A DNA stretch of 64,000 nt, from contig NZ_CP119779.1 of assembly GCF_029338195.1 (NCBI RefSeq), forward strand, positions 992,001 to 1,056,000, given 5' to 3'. The notes beneath the pieces were generated by a model. That model was not told where the DNA came from. It was given only the letters and a program-made list of their open reading frames with translations, and did not search any database. Source of the DNA: Haloarcula litorea (GTDB lineage Archaea; Halobacteriota; Halobacteria; Halobacteriales; Haloarculaceae). The position numbers and the translations under genes are program-made. This document shows, piece by piece, positions 9,151 to 16,772 of this stretch (positions within the stretch are counted from its first letter, which is position 1; every line of letters begins with the position of its first letter).

Positions 9151-11685
9151 ATGAGCTCGCAGGACCTCCCACAGTCCGCGCAGACGGTCGTCGTCGGTGC
9201 CGGGATCGTGGGCAACAGCCTCGCGTACCACCTCGCCAGGCTGGGCCGCGAGGAGATCGTCCTGCTGGACAAGGGGCCGCTGCCCGACCCCGGCGGCTCG
9301 ACCGGCCACGCCTCGAACTTCCTGATGCCGGTCGAACACTCCAAGGAGATGACCCACCTCACCCGGGACAGCATCGAGCAGTACCGGGACATGGACACCT
9401 TCACCGAGAGCGGCGGCATCGAGGTGGCCCGCACCGAGGAGCGGATCGAGGAACTCAAGCGCCGCGTCCAGTCCGCGAAGGCCTGGGGCGAGGAGGCCGA
9501 ACTGCTCACGCCCGCGGAGGTCGAGGAACTGGTCCCGTACGTGAACACCGACCTCATCGAAGGGGGCTTCTACAGCAAGGGCGCGGGCACGTGTGACCCG
9601 CTCCGGGCCGGCGAGGTGATGCGGGCCCGCGCCGAGGAGTACACCGACGGCGGGCTCCACGTCTCGCCCAACACCGAGGTACTGGACCTCCACGTCGAGG
9701 ACGGCGAGATCCGGGCCGTCGAGACCGACCGGGGCACCGTCCGCGCCGACGAGGTGGTCATCGCGGCCGGGCTCTGGAGCCCGAAGATCGCCGAGCTGGC
9801 CGGGGTCGACATCCCGCTGACGCCGGCCGTCCACCAGATGGTCAGCGTGGGGCCGATCTCGTTCTTCGAGGACTACGAGGGCGAGATATCCTTCCCGGTG
9901 GTCCGGGACATGGACACGCAGATGTACGAACGCCAGCACGGCAACGACCTCGAGGTGGGGTCCTACCAGCACCGGCCGATCCTCTGGGACGTCGAGGACG
10001 TCCCCTCCATCGACGAGGCACCGCTGTCGCCGACGCAGCCGCCGCTGACCGACGACGCCTTCGAGCAGTCGATGCGGGACGCCCTGGAGATGGTGCCGGA
10101 CCTGCTCGACGACCCCGAGGCGGGGGTCCGCCACGAGATCGACGGCCTGCTCTCCCAGACGCCCGACGGCGCGCCCCTGGTCGGGCCGCTGCAGGACGTC
10201 GAGGGGCTCTGGTCGTGTGCGGCCATCTGGATCAAGGAGGCTCCGGCCATCGGCAAGGCGCTGGCCCAGTGGATGACCCGCGGGTGGTCGGACATCGACC
10301 TGCACGCGGGCAACGTCAACCGCTTCTACGAGTACGGCACCTCGAAGTCCTTCGTGAAAGACCGCGCCCACGAGGGGTTCCAGAAGATCTACGACATCGT
10401 CCACCCCCACGAGCAGTGGCAGTCGGCCCGGGAGCTGCGGACGACTGCGTTCTACGACCGTCAGGACGACCTGGACGCCCGCTTCTTCGAGGCGGCCGGC
10501 TGGGAGCGCCCGCAGTGGTACGAGTCCAACGAGGACCTCCTGGAGCGGTACAGCGACGAGCTCGAGGGGCTGGACCGCCCTAACGAGTGGGATTCGCGGT
10601 GGTGGTCGCCGATAATCCTCGCCGAGCACCTCCACATGCGGGACGAGGTGGCGATGGTCGGCGACATGGGCTTCAGCATCTTCGACTTCCACGGCTCGGA
10701 CGCCACCGACTACCTCGAGCGGATGGCGGTCGGACGGATGGACGTCGATATCGGCAAGACCGTCTACACGCCGATCCTCGCGGAGAACGGCGGGTTCGTC
10801 TCGGACCTGACCGTCGCGCGACTGGGGCCGGAGCACTACCGGGTCGTCACCGGCGGTGCCGCCGGCGGCTCCGACCGCGCGTGGTTCAAGCGCCACATCC
10901 CCGAAGACGGCGACGTGACCCTCGTCGACCGCTCGGAGTCGCTGTGTACCCTCGGCGTGTGGGGCCCGAACGCCCGCGAGGTCGTCCAGTCGGTCACCGA
11001 GGAGGACGTCTCCCACGAGGCGTTCGCCCCCTACACCGCACAGGAGATCACCGTCGGCGAGGTCGACGCCTGGGCGATGCGCCTCTCGTACGTCGGCGAA
11101 CTCGGCTGGGAGATCTACGCCCCGATGGGCCAGGGCCGCAAGCTCTGGGACACCCTCTGGGCGGCCGGCCAGGAGCACGACGTCCGCCCGGTCGGGATGG
11201 GCGTCTACGGGACCACCGGCCGGATGGAGAAGGGCTACCGGCTCTACGGGCACGAGCTCGAACTCGACTACGACCCGGCCGAGGCCGGCCTGACGTTCCA
11301 CGGGGTCAAGGACGCCGACTTCGTCGGCAAGGAGGCCTACGCCGCGGCCGTCGACGGGGAGAACGCGGCCACGCTGTGTACCCTCTCCGTCGACGACCAC
11401 GCGCCCGACGGCGGCGAGCGCCGCTTCATACTGGGCAACGAGCCGGTCCAGGACCTCGACGGGAACGTCCTCGTCGACGAGGAGGGCCGTCGCTCGTACG
11501 TCACGAGCGCCGGCACGGGCCCGAGCGTCGGCAAGCACCTCCTGATGGCGTACCTCCCGCGGGAGTACGCCGAGGAAGGCCGGAGCCTGCAGGTCGAGTA
11601 CATGGGCCAGCAGTACCCGGTCACCGTCGAGGTGGCCGGCAGCCGGCCGCTGTTCGACCCCGAGAACGAGCGAATCAGACAGTAG
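9151..11685 (+). CDS. FAD-dependent N-methyl amino acid dehydrogenase fused to aminomethyltransferase, second full copy
   Basis: This 844-residue protein is a paralogue of the one at 921, with the same domain order: DAO-type FAD fold (VVVGAGIVGNSLAYHL), FAO_M linker, GcvT and its C-terminal barrel. His53 in GGSTGHASN again matches the covalent FAD site, and Asp552 in GGFVSDL the T-protein catalytic Asp. It differs from the first copy in the FAD-domain active-site region and in the folate half (RMEKGYRLYGHELELDYD in place of RLEKGYRLWGTDIDTDSN). The two copies may therefore take different N-methyl substrates, for example dimethylglycine and sarcosine. The ATG at 9151 is preferred because homology begins at MSSQDLPQSAQTVVVG. 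EtfB follows after 52 nt, which suggests that its electrons go to that ETF. Confidence 0.87.
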   Translation: MSSQDLPQSAQTVVVGAGIVGNSLAYHLARLGREEIVLLDKGPLPDPGGSTGHASNFLMPVEHSKEMTHLTRDSIEQYRDMDTFTESGGIEVARTEERIEELKRRVQSAKAWGEEAELLTPAEVEELVPYVNTDLIEGGFYSKGAGTCDPLRAGEVMRARAEEYTDGGLHVSPNTEVLDLHVEDGEIRAVETDRGTVRADEVVIAAGLWSPKIAELAGVDIPLTPAVHQMVSVGPISFFEDYEGEISFPVVRDMDTQMYERQHGNDLEVGSYQHRPILWDVEDVPSIDEAPLSPTQPPLTDDAFEQSMRDALEMVPDLLDDPEAGVRHEIDGLLSQTPDGAPLVGPLQDVEGLWSCAAIWIKEAPAIGKALAQWMTRGWSDIDLHAGNVNRFYEYGTSKSFVKDRAHEGFQKIYDIVHPHEQWQSARELRTTAFYDRQDDLDARFFEAAGWERPQWYESNEDLLERYSDELEGLDRPNEWDSRWWSPIILAEHLHMRDEVAMVGDMGFSIFDFHGSDATDYLERMAVGRMDVDIGKTVYTPILAENGGFVSDLTVARLGPEHYRVVTGGAAGGSDRAWFKRHIPEDGDVTLVDRSESLCTLGVWGPNAREVVQSVTEEDVSHEAFAPYTAQEITVGEVDAWAMRLSYVGELGWEIYAPMGQGRKLWDTLWAAGQEHDVRPVGMGVYGTTGRMEKGYRLYGHELELDYDPAEAGLTFHGVKDADFVGKEAYAAAVDGENAATLCTLSVDDHAPDGGERRFILGNEPVQDLDGNVLVDEEGRRSYVTSAGTGPSVGKHLLMAYLPREYAEEGRSLQVEYMGQQYPVTVEVAGSRPLFDPENERIRQ

Positions 11686-11737
11686 CACAGGGACGCAACC
11701 ACACCCGACCCACCGAGACAAGCGACAGAGTCACGAT

Positions 11738-12508
11738 ATGGACACGCTAGCTTGCATCAAGCGCGTGCCGGACACCGGCGCGAAGATCACGCTGACGGAG
11801 GACGAACAGGACATCGACACGAGCAACCTCGGGTTCACCATCTCCCCACACGAGGAGTGTGCGATCGAGGCGGCCGTCCAGCAGGTCGAGGACCACGGTG
11901 GCACCGCGACCGTGCTGTCGCTGGGTCCCGACGACGCCGCCGAACAGCTCCGGACGGGACTGGCGATGACGGCCGACGAGGCGACGCTGCTGGAGACCGA
12001 CGGCGAGGAGTGGACGCCGCGGGCGACCGCGAACGCGATCGCCGACGCCGCCCGCGGGGACGACGGAGGTCCGGCGTACGACCTCCTGCTGTTCGGCAAC
12101 GAGTCGGCCGACGCGGCCAACCACCAGGTCGGCGTCCGCGTCGCGCGGGCGCTTGACGTGCCGTTCCTCGCGGGCGTGACCGGCCTCGACGTCGAGGACG
12201 GCACGGCGATCGCGAGACGTGAGGTCGGCGGCGGCACGGAGGTGTACGAACTCGACCTCCCGGCGGCCGTCGCCGTCAAGGAGGGCATCAACGAGCCGCG
12301 CTACGCCTCGATGCGCGCCAAGATGCAGGCGCGCAAACAGGAGATCCGGCGGCAGACGCCCGAGCGCGACGGCGGCAGGGGCACCTTCGAGAAGGTCCGG
12401 CTGGAGGCCCCCGAGACCGACGACGCCGACGCCGAGGTGCTGGGCGAGGGACCCGAGGCCGTCCCCGACGTGGTCGAACTGCTCCGCGACGACCTGGAGG
12501 TGGTCTGA
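11738..12508 (+). CDS. etfB: Electron transfer flavoprotein beta subunit
   Basis: The 256-residue EtfB carries electrons, with EtfA, from FAD dehydrogenases to a membrane quinone reductase. It shows the usual N-terminal CIKRVPDTG, the central LLLFGNESAD and GVRVARALDVPFL segments, and the EtfB loop VKEGINEPRYASMRAKMQA near residues 178-198. It ends 2 nt before etfA, forming an operon, and begins 52 nt after an N-methyl dehydrogenase. The context makes dimethylglycine/sarcosine dehydrogenases the likely donors. Confidence 0.95.
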   Translation: MDTLACIKRVPDTGAKITLTEDEQDIDTSNLGFTISPHEECAIEAAVQQVEDHGGTATVLSLGPDDAAEQLRTGLAMTADEATLLETDGEEWTPRATANAIADAARGDDGGPAYDLLLFGNESADAANHQVGVRVARALDVPFLAGVTGLDVEDGTAIARREVGGGTEVYELDLPAAVAVKEGINEPRYASMRAKMQARKQEIRRQTPERDGGRGTFEKVRLEAPETDDADAEVLGEGPEAVPDVVELLRDDLEVV

Positions 12509-12510
12509 CC

Positions 12511-13479
12511 GTGATACTCGGACTCGTCGAACACGCGGGCGGCGAACCGACCGAAGAGTCGCTGGAGGCCCTCACGCTGGCCCGCGAAGTGGCGGCCGAC
12601 ACGGACGCGTCGCTGGATGCCGTCGTCTTCGGCGTCGAGGGGGCCGCCGCCACCGATCGCCTCGGGGACCACGGCGTCGAGACGGTCCACCACGTCGCCG
12701 ACCGGCGGCTGGACACGTACGCGCCCGAGGCCCGCGGCGAGGCCGTCGCCCAGCTCGTCGACGCGGTCGACCCGGCGGCCGTCGTCGCGCCCGGGACGAC
12801 CCGGGGCAACGAGGTGCTGGCCCACGTCGGTGCCGTCCGCGACCTGCCGATGGCCGCCAACTGCACCGACGTCGACGCCGGCGAGGAGTACGAACTGGCC
12901 CGGCAGCGCTGGGGCGGGAGCCTCGTCGAGCACGCCCGCCTGGACGCGCCGACCGCGCTCCTGACCGCCGCGGCACACGAGTTCTCCCCGGAGCCGGCCG
13001 CCGAACGCGTCGAGCCGTCGGTCCGGGAGTTCGAGCCGTCGCTGGACGACGCGGCCTTCCGGGTCGGCGTCGACCGGGTCGAGGAGTCCGACGTCGAGGG
13101 CGTCCCGCTCGGCGAGGCCCGGGTCGTCGTCGGCGGGGGACGCGGCGTCGGCAGCGCCGAGGACTACGACGAGCTGGAGGACCTCGCCGACCTGCTCGGC
13201 GGGACCGTCGGGGCGTCCCGTGCCGCCGTCAACGAGGGCTGGCGGCCACACGACGACCAGATCGGCCAGACCGGGACGAAGATCAGCCCGGACCTCTACG
13301 TCGCCTGCGGCATCAGCGGGGCCGTCCAGCACATGGTCGGCTGCAAGGGTGCCGACAGCGTGCTGGCGATCAACACCGACCCGGAGGCGGCGATCATGCA
13401 GAAGGGCGACTACGCCGTCGTCGGCGACCTCCACGAGGTCGTCCCGGAGCTCAACGAGGCGCTGCGATCGGAGGCCTGA
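12511..13479 (+). CDS. etfA: Electron transfer flavoprotein alpha subunit
   Basis: The 322-residue EtfA starts with GTG two bases after etfB. Its C-terminal FAD domain (about residues 205-320) has the family motif GQTGTKISPDLYVACGISGA, followed by QHMVGCKGADSVLAIN and the PEAAIMQKGDY segment. This subunit holds the electron-carrying FAD. The likely onward acceptor is the membrane Fe-S oxidoreductase at 14159, which is convergent and separated only by the cyclodeaminase gene. Confidence 0.95.
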   Translation: MILGLVEHAGGEPTEESLEALTLAREVAADTDASLDAVVFGVEGAAATDRLGDHGVETVHHVADRRLDTYAPEARGEAVAQLVDAVDPAAVVAPGTTRGNEVLAHVGAVRDLPMAANCTDVDAGEEYELARQRWGGSLVEHARLDAPTALLTAAAHEFSPEPAAERVEPSVREFEPSLDDAAFRVGVDRVEESDVEGVPLGEARVVVGGGRGVGSAEDYDELEDLADLLGGTVGASRAAVNEGWRPHDDQIGQTGTKISPDLYVACGISGAVQHMVGCKGADSVLAINTDPEAAIMQKGDYAVVGDLHEVVPELNEALRSEA

Positions 13480-13531
13480 GGCCGTCACGCCCGTCCGGCT
13501 CGCGATCGGCGGACGGCATTCGGGGAAACCC

Positions 13532-13538
13532 CTTATTG
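13532..13538 (+). promoter_or_regulatory. TATA box of the cyclodeaminase gene
   Basis: CTTATTG lies 22-28 nt before the ATG at 13560 and predicts a leaderless transcript separate from the etf operon. Confidence 0.5.
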
Positions 13539-13559
13539 TGACGAGCACCAGGGGTCGGT

Positions 13560-14162
13560 ATGTCCGAGGACCGAGTCAGCGTCGCGGACCTGTCGATCGC
13601 GGAGTTCCTCGACGCGGTCGCCTCCAGAGCCGTCGCGCCGAGCGCGGGGGCCGTGACGGCCGTCAACGGCGCGGCGGGCGCGGCCCTCTGTGAGATGGTC
13701 GCGATCCACACGAGCGAGCCGTCGGCGTCGCTGTCGGACGCCCGAGACGACCTCGCCGACGCCAGGCAGCGCCTGCTGGCGTTGGCCGACGACGACGCGG
13801 CGGCCGTCGACCGCGTCCAGACCGCCTTCGAGGCCGAGACGCGGACCGACCACCCGGAGGCGGCCCTGCGCCGCGCCACCGAGGTGCCACTCGCCATCGC
13901 CCGGACGTGTTGCGTGGTCGTCGAGGCGGCCGTGCCGGTCGCCGAGGAGGGGACGCGGAACGCCGCCGTCGACACCGTCGTCGGGGCGCGGCTGGCCCGG
14001 GCGGCCCTGTCCTCGGCCGCGACCGTCGTCCGGGCGAACCTGGAGCTGCTGTCGGACGAGTCGTTCGTCGCGGACGCGAGAGGGGACCTCGACGCCGCCG
14101 AGACGATCGCCGACGAGGCCCTGTCGGACGTCCGGACGGCGACGGGGATCGGGGCCGACTAA
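13560..14162 (+). CDS. Cyclodeaminase/methenyl-THF cyclohydrolase family protein (FchA-like)
   Basis: This 200-residue, mostly helical protein belongs to the FTCD C-terminal/FchA family. That family includes methenyl-THF cyclohydrolase (5,10-methenyl-THF to 10-formyl-THF) and formimino-THF cyclodeaminase. It shows the N-terminal SIAEFLDAVASRAVAPSAGA pattern and the ALCEMV helix. The usual glycine-rich stretch (P-x-P-G-G-G-S in the family) reads PSAGAV here. Its place beside ETF, N-methyl dehydrogenases and folate genes fits the cyclohydrolase role. Its stop codon overlaps that of the convergent Fe-S oxidoreductase by 4 nt (CTAA). Confidence 0.8.
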   Translation: MSEDRVSVADLSIAEFLDAVASRAVAPSAGAVTAVNGAAGAALCEMVAIHTSEPSASLSDARDDLADARQRLLALADDDAAAVDRVQTAFEAETRTDHPEAALRRATEVPLAIARTCCVVVEAAVPVAEEGTRNAAVDTVVGARLARAALSSAATVVRANLELLSDESFVADARGDLDAAETIADEALSDVRTATGIGAD

Positions 14163-16321
14163 CCGTCCGCCGACGCCGGAGCGACGGCGTCGCCCCGCTC
14201 GTCGGTGACGGCCTCGACGAGCAGTTCGGCCACGTCGACGACCTCGATCTCGTCCTCGTAGCCGCCGGTCTTGCGGCCGTCCTCGTACATGGTCATACAC
14301 ATCGGGCAGGCGACGACGAACTTCTCGACCGCGTCGCCCGCGTCGGTGTCTTCCAGGGCCTCCCGCAGTCGTTCCTCGCTGGGTTTGGGCTCCTCGTCGA
14401 AGTCCATCCAGAGGCCGCCCCCGCCGCCGCCACAGCAGAACGAGTCCGCGCGGTTGCGCGGCATCTCGACGAGCTCGCAGCCGGTCGCCCGGACGAGCGC
14501 CCGCGGGGCCTCGTACTCGTCGTTGTACCGCCCGAGGTGACAGGGGTCGTGGTAGGTGACCGTGTAGTCGAGCTCGTCGCCCGACAGGCCCAGCCGGTCC
14601 TCCTCGACCAGCTCCTCGACGGCCTGCGTCCAGTGGTACACCGGAGCGCCGTCCCAGGAGCCGCCGTCCGGGACCTCGAGCATCGGGTCGTCGGCGAACT
14701 TCTCGAAGTCGACTTCCGGGTACTCGTTCCGGAAGGCGTTGTAGGCGTGGGGGTCGGTACAGACGAGCGTCTCGAACTCGCAGTCCTCGAAGGAGTCGAT
14801 CAGCTCGGCGGCCTGCTGGAGGAAGAGGAACTCCTCGCCGACCCGCCGGACGTCGTTGCCGTCGTAGACCTCGTCCTCGTAGAGGATGCCGTACTCGACG
14901 TCGGCGCGCTCGAGCAGCGTCGCCAGCGACCGCGCGACCTGCTTGTTGCGCTCGTCGTAGCTGGGGTAGTCGCCGACGTACCAGAGGTACTCGACCTCGG
15001 TCTCGCGGGCGTCGTCGACCCCGAAATCGAGGGGATCGGTCCAGTCGCCCCGGCGGCGCTGGGGGTCGCCGAAGGTGTTGCCGTCCCGCATCACGTTCTG
15101 GAACGTGTCCTGGAGGTTCGGGTCGACCTCGCCCTCGTCGACCAGCTGGCGGTTCAGCCGGGTGAACGACTTCAGGTGCTCGACGTCGACGGGACAGGCG
15201 TCCATACAGGCCATACAGGCCATACAGGACTCCATCGTCCGGGCGTCGATGACCGAGGTCCCACCGTCGGCGACGATCGGGATCGGCTCGTCGCCGGCGG
15301 CCCGCCCCTCGCGGTACTCCTTGAGGTCGAGGACGACGTTCCGGGGGTCCAGCGGCCGACCGGACGCCTTCGCCGGACAGACCGCGGAACAGCGGCCGCA
15401 CTTCGTGCAGGCGTCCTGGTCGAGCAACTCCTTCCAGGTGAAGTCCTCGACGGACGCGGCGCTGGTCGCCTCCAGGTCCGAGGGGATGCCGGGTAACCGT
15501 CGCCCGGCGTCCTCGTCGCGGGCGACGAGGTTGGCAAACGAGGAGAGCATGTGGAACGGCTTGGCGTACGGGATCCAGGCGACGAACCACAGCGCGAGGA
15601 GGGCGTGGGACCACCAGACGAACGGGTAGGCCGCCCGCGCGAGTCCGGGGGTCAGGCCGGCCCCCCGCAGGCCGAGTGCCACCCCCCAGCCGACGAAGCT
15701 CACCGTCTCGAAGTCGGGGAACCCCTGGCCGAGGATGCGGACGCCCTCGGTGAGGTACCCGCCGACGCCGAGGGCGAACAGCGCCCAGAGGAACAGGTCG
15801 TCCTCGCGGCCGGTGTGGCGGTCCCAGAGGCGGTCGGCACGGGCCACGTAGCGCCTGCCGAGCGCGAGGCCGAGCCCGAGGAGGAACACGAGTCCCATCG
15901 CGTCGACGACCAGCGAGTACGAGAGGTAGAAGTCGCCGACGAAGAACGAGTCGCCGGTCAGCGGTCGGTAGAGATCTATGTCGATCCCGAGGATGGTCGT
16001 CGCGATCAGCAGCGTCAGGAACCCCCAGAACACCATCGCGTGCATCGCCCCGGCGACGGCGTCCCGGTCGAACAGCGGCCGGTTCGTGAGGAGGTCGGCC
16101 GCGGCGGCGAGGACCCGCCGCGGCAGCGCGTCGAGCCGGTCGAACTCGTCCGCCCGGCCGTCGGTGTACCGCGCGACTCGCTGGTAGCTCCGCACGAGGA
16201 ACACGGCGATCGCCAGCGCCGCGAGGTAGTAGAAGACCGCCTTCCCCGTCGGGCCGATGCGCCAGAACGTCGGCCGGGTGACCTCGGCCGACTGCAACGG
16301 AATCGTGTGTTGCAGTGTCAT
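14159..16321 (-). CDS. Membrane-anchored Fe-S oxidoreductase, probable ETF:menaquinone oxidoreductase
   Basis: The 720-residue protein has about six membrane helices in the first 260 residues, similar to a nitrate-reductase gamma/HdrE-type haem b anchor. Two 4Fe-4S motifs follow: CTKCGRCSAVCP, then CMACMACMDACPVD. The C-terminal cysteine-rich (CCG) part includes CHLG, FCCGGGGGG and CPMC, as in HdrD/GlpC proteins. Bacterial proteins with this layout act as ETF:menaquinone oxidoreductases. Haloarchaea use menaquinone, and the gene is two genes away from etfBA, so the same role is likely. It lies tail-to-tail with fchA. A TATA-like element on this strand (16420-16425) would leave a leader of about 70 nt. 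The first CCG repeat is degenerate (LVCTDPHAYNAFRNEYP). Confidence 0.8.
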   Translation of the reverse strand: MTLQHTIPLQSAEVTRPTFWRIGPTGKAVFYYLAALAIAVFLVRSYQRVARYTDGRADEFDRLDALPRRVLAAAADLLTNRPLFDRDAVAGAMHAMVFWGFLTLLIATTILGIDIDLYRPLTGDSFFVGDFYLSYSLVVDAMGLVFLLGLGLALGRRYVARADRLWDRHTGREDDLFLWALFALGVGGYLTEGVRILGQGFPDFETVSFVGWGVALGLRGAGLTPGLARAAYPFVWWSHALLALWFVAWIPYAKPFHMLSSFANLVARDEDAGRRLPGIPSDLEATSAASVEDFTWKELLDQDACTKCGRCSAVCPAKASGRPLDPRNVVLDLKEYREGRAAGDEPIPIVADGGTSVIDARTMESCMACMACMDACPVDVEHLKSFTRLNRQLVDEGEVDPNLQDTFQNVMRDGNTFGDPQRRRGDWTDPLDFGVDDARETEVEYLWYVGDYPSYDERNKQVARSLATLLERADVEYGILYEDEVYDGNDVRRVGEEFLFLQQAAELIDSFEDCEFETLVCTDPHAYNAFRNEYPEVDFEKFADDPMLEVPDGGSWDGAPVYHWTQAVEELVEEDRLGLSGDELDYTVTYHDPCHLGRYNDEYEAPRALVRATGCELVEMPRNRADSFCCGGGGGGLWMDFDEEPKPSEERLREALEDTDAGDAVEKFVVACPMCMTMYEDGRKTGGYEDEIEVVDVAELLVEAVTDERGDAVAPASADG

Positions 16322-16511
16322 AGCTGTCTCTACGGGTCGGTGGACGCAGGTCCGGCTGCCCGGTCACGTCAACACGGTCCGTCAGGTGGCAAAACGACCT
16401 ACCCTAAGCAGTTCCGTGTTTTAAACCGACGGCGGGGCACGCACCGCGATCCGGGGACCGAGTCGTGGCTCCGCGAGGGCTCCCCGCCGTCGACGAAGCG
16501 GCGCGAGTGCC

Positions 16512-16733
16512 TCAGTAGAACTCCCACTCGTCGTCGTCGCCGCCCCGCCTGACGCCGTCGCCGTCGTCCTCGGGCTCCTCGTCGGGCCACTCGACGCCGC
16601 CCCGCAGGCTCTTGTACGCGAAGCTCCCGAGCGCGACGAGCATCAGCAACAGGACGACCGCGCCCGCGCCGACGACGACCTGTGAGAACGCCTCGGTGAG
16701 CCCGCCGATCTGGAGCGGGTAGGACACGTGCAT
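16512..16733 (-). CDS. Small single-helix membrane protein, 73 residues
   Basis: I do not recognise this protein. It has one strong membrane helix near residues 18-42 (VVVGAGAVVLLLMLVALGSF) and a very acidic tail (EWPDEEPEDDGDG) with four or more consecutive acidic residues before WEFY. It lies 39 nt after folCP on the same strand and 190 nt before the Fe-S oxidoreductase, so it might be co-transcribed with folCP. It could be a small subunit of a membrane complex, but nothing in the sequence proves this. Confidence 0.65.
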   Translation of the reverse strand: MHVSYPLQIGGLTEAFSQVVVGAGAVVLLLMLVALGSFAYKSLRGGVEWPDEEPEDDGDGVRRGGDDDEWEFY

Positions 16734-16772
16734 ACCGGCCCTTGGGTCGCCAGCGGGAAAGCGTTGTCTCGG

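Noticed and set aside
9031-11721. 896-residue open frame antisense to the second N-methyl dehydrogenase
   Set aside because: Composition is Val/Leu/Arg-rich shadow coding; the opposite strand has clear family motifs.
15202-15228. Three tandem copies of a 9-nt unit CCATACAGG
   Set aside because: It encodes the repeated Met-Ala-Cys of a normal 4Fe-4S motif; not an independent repeat element.
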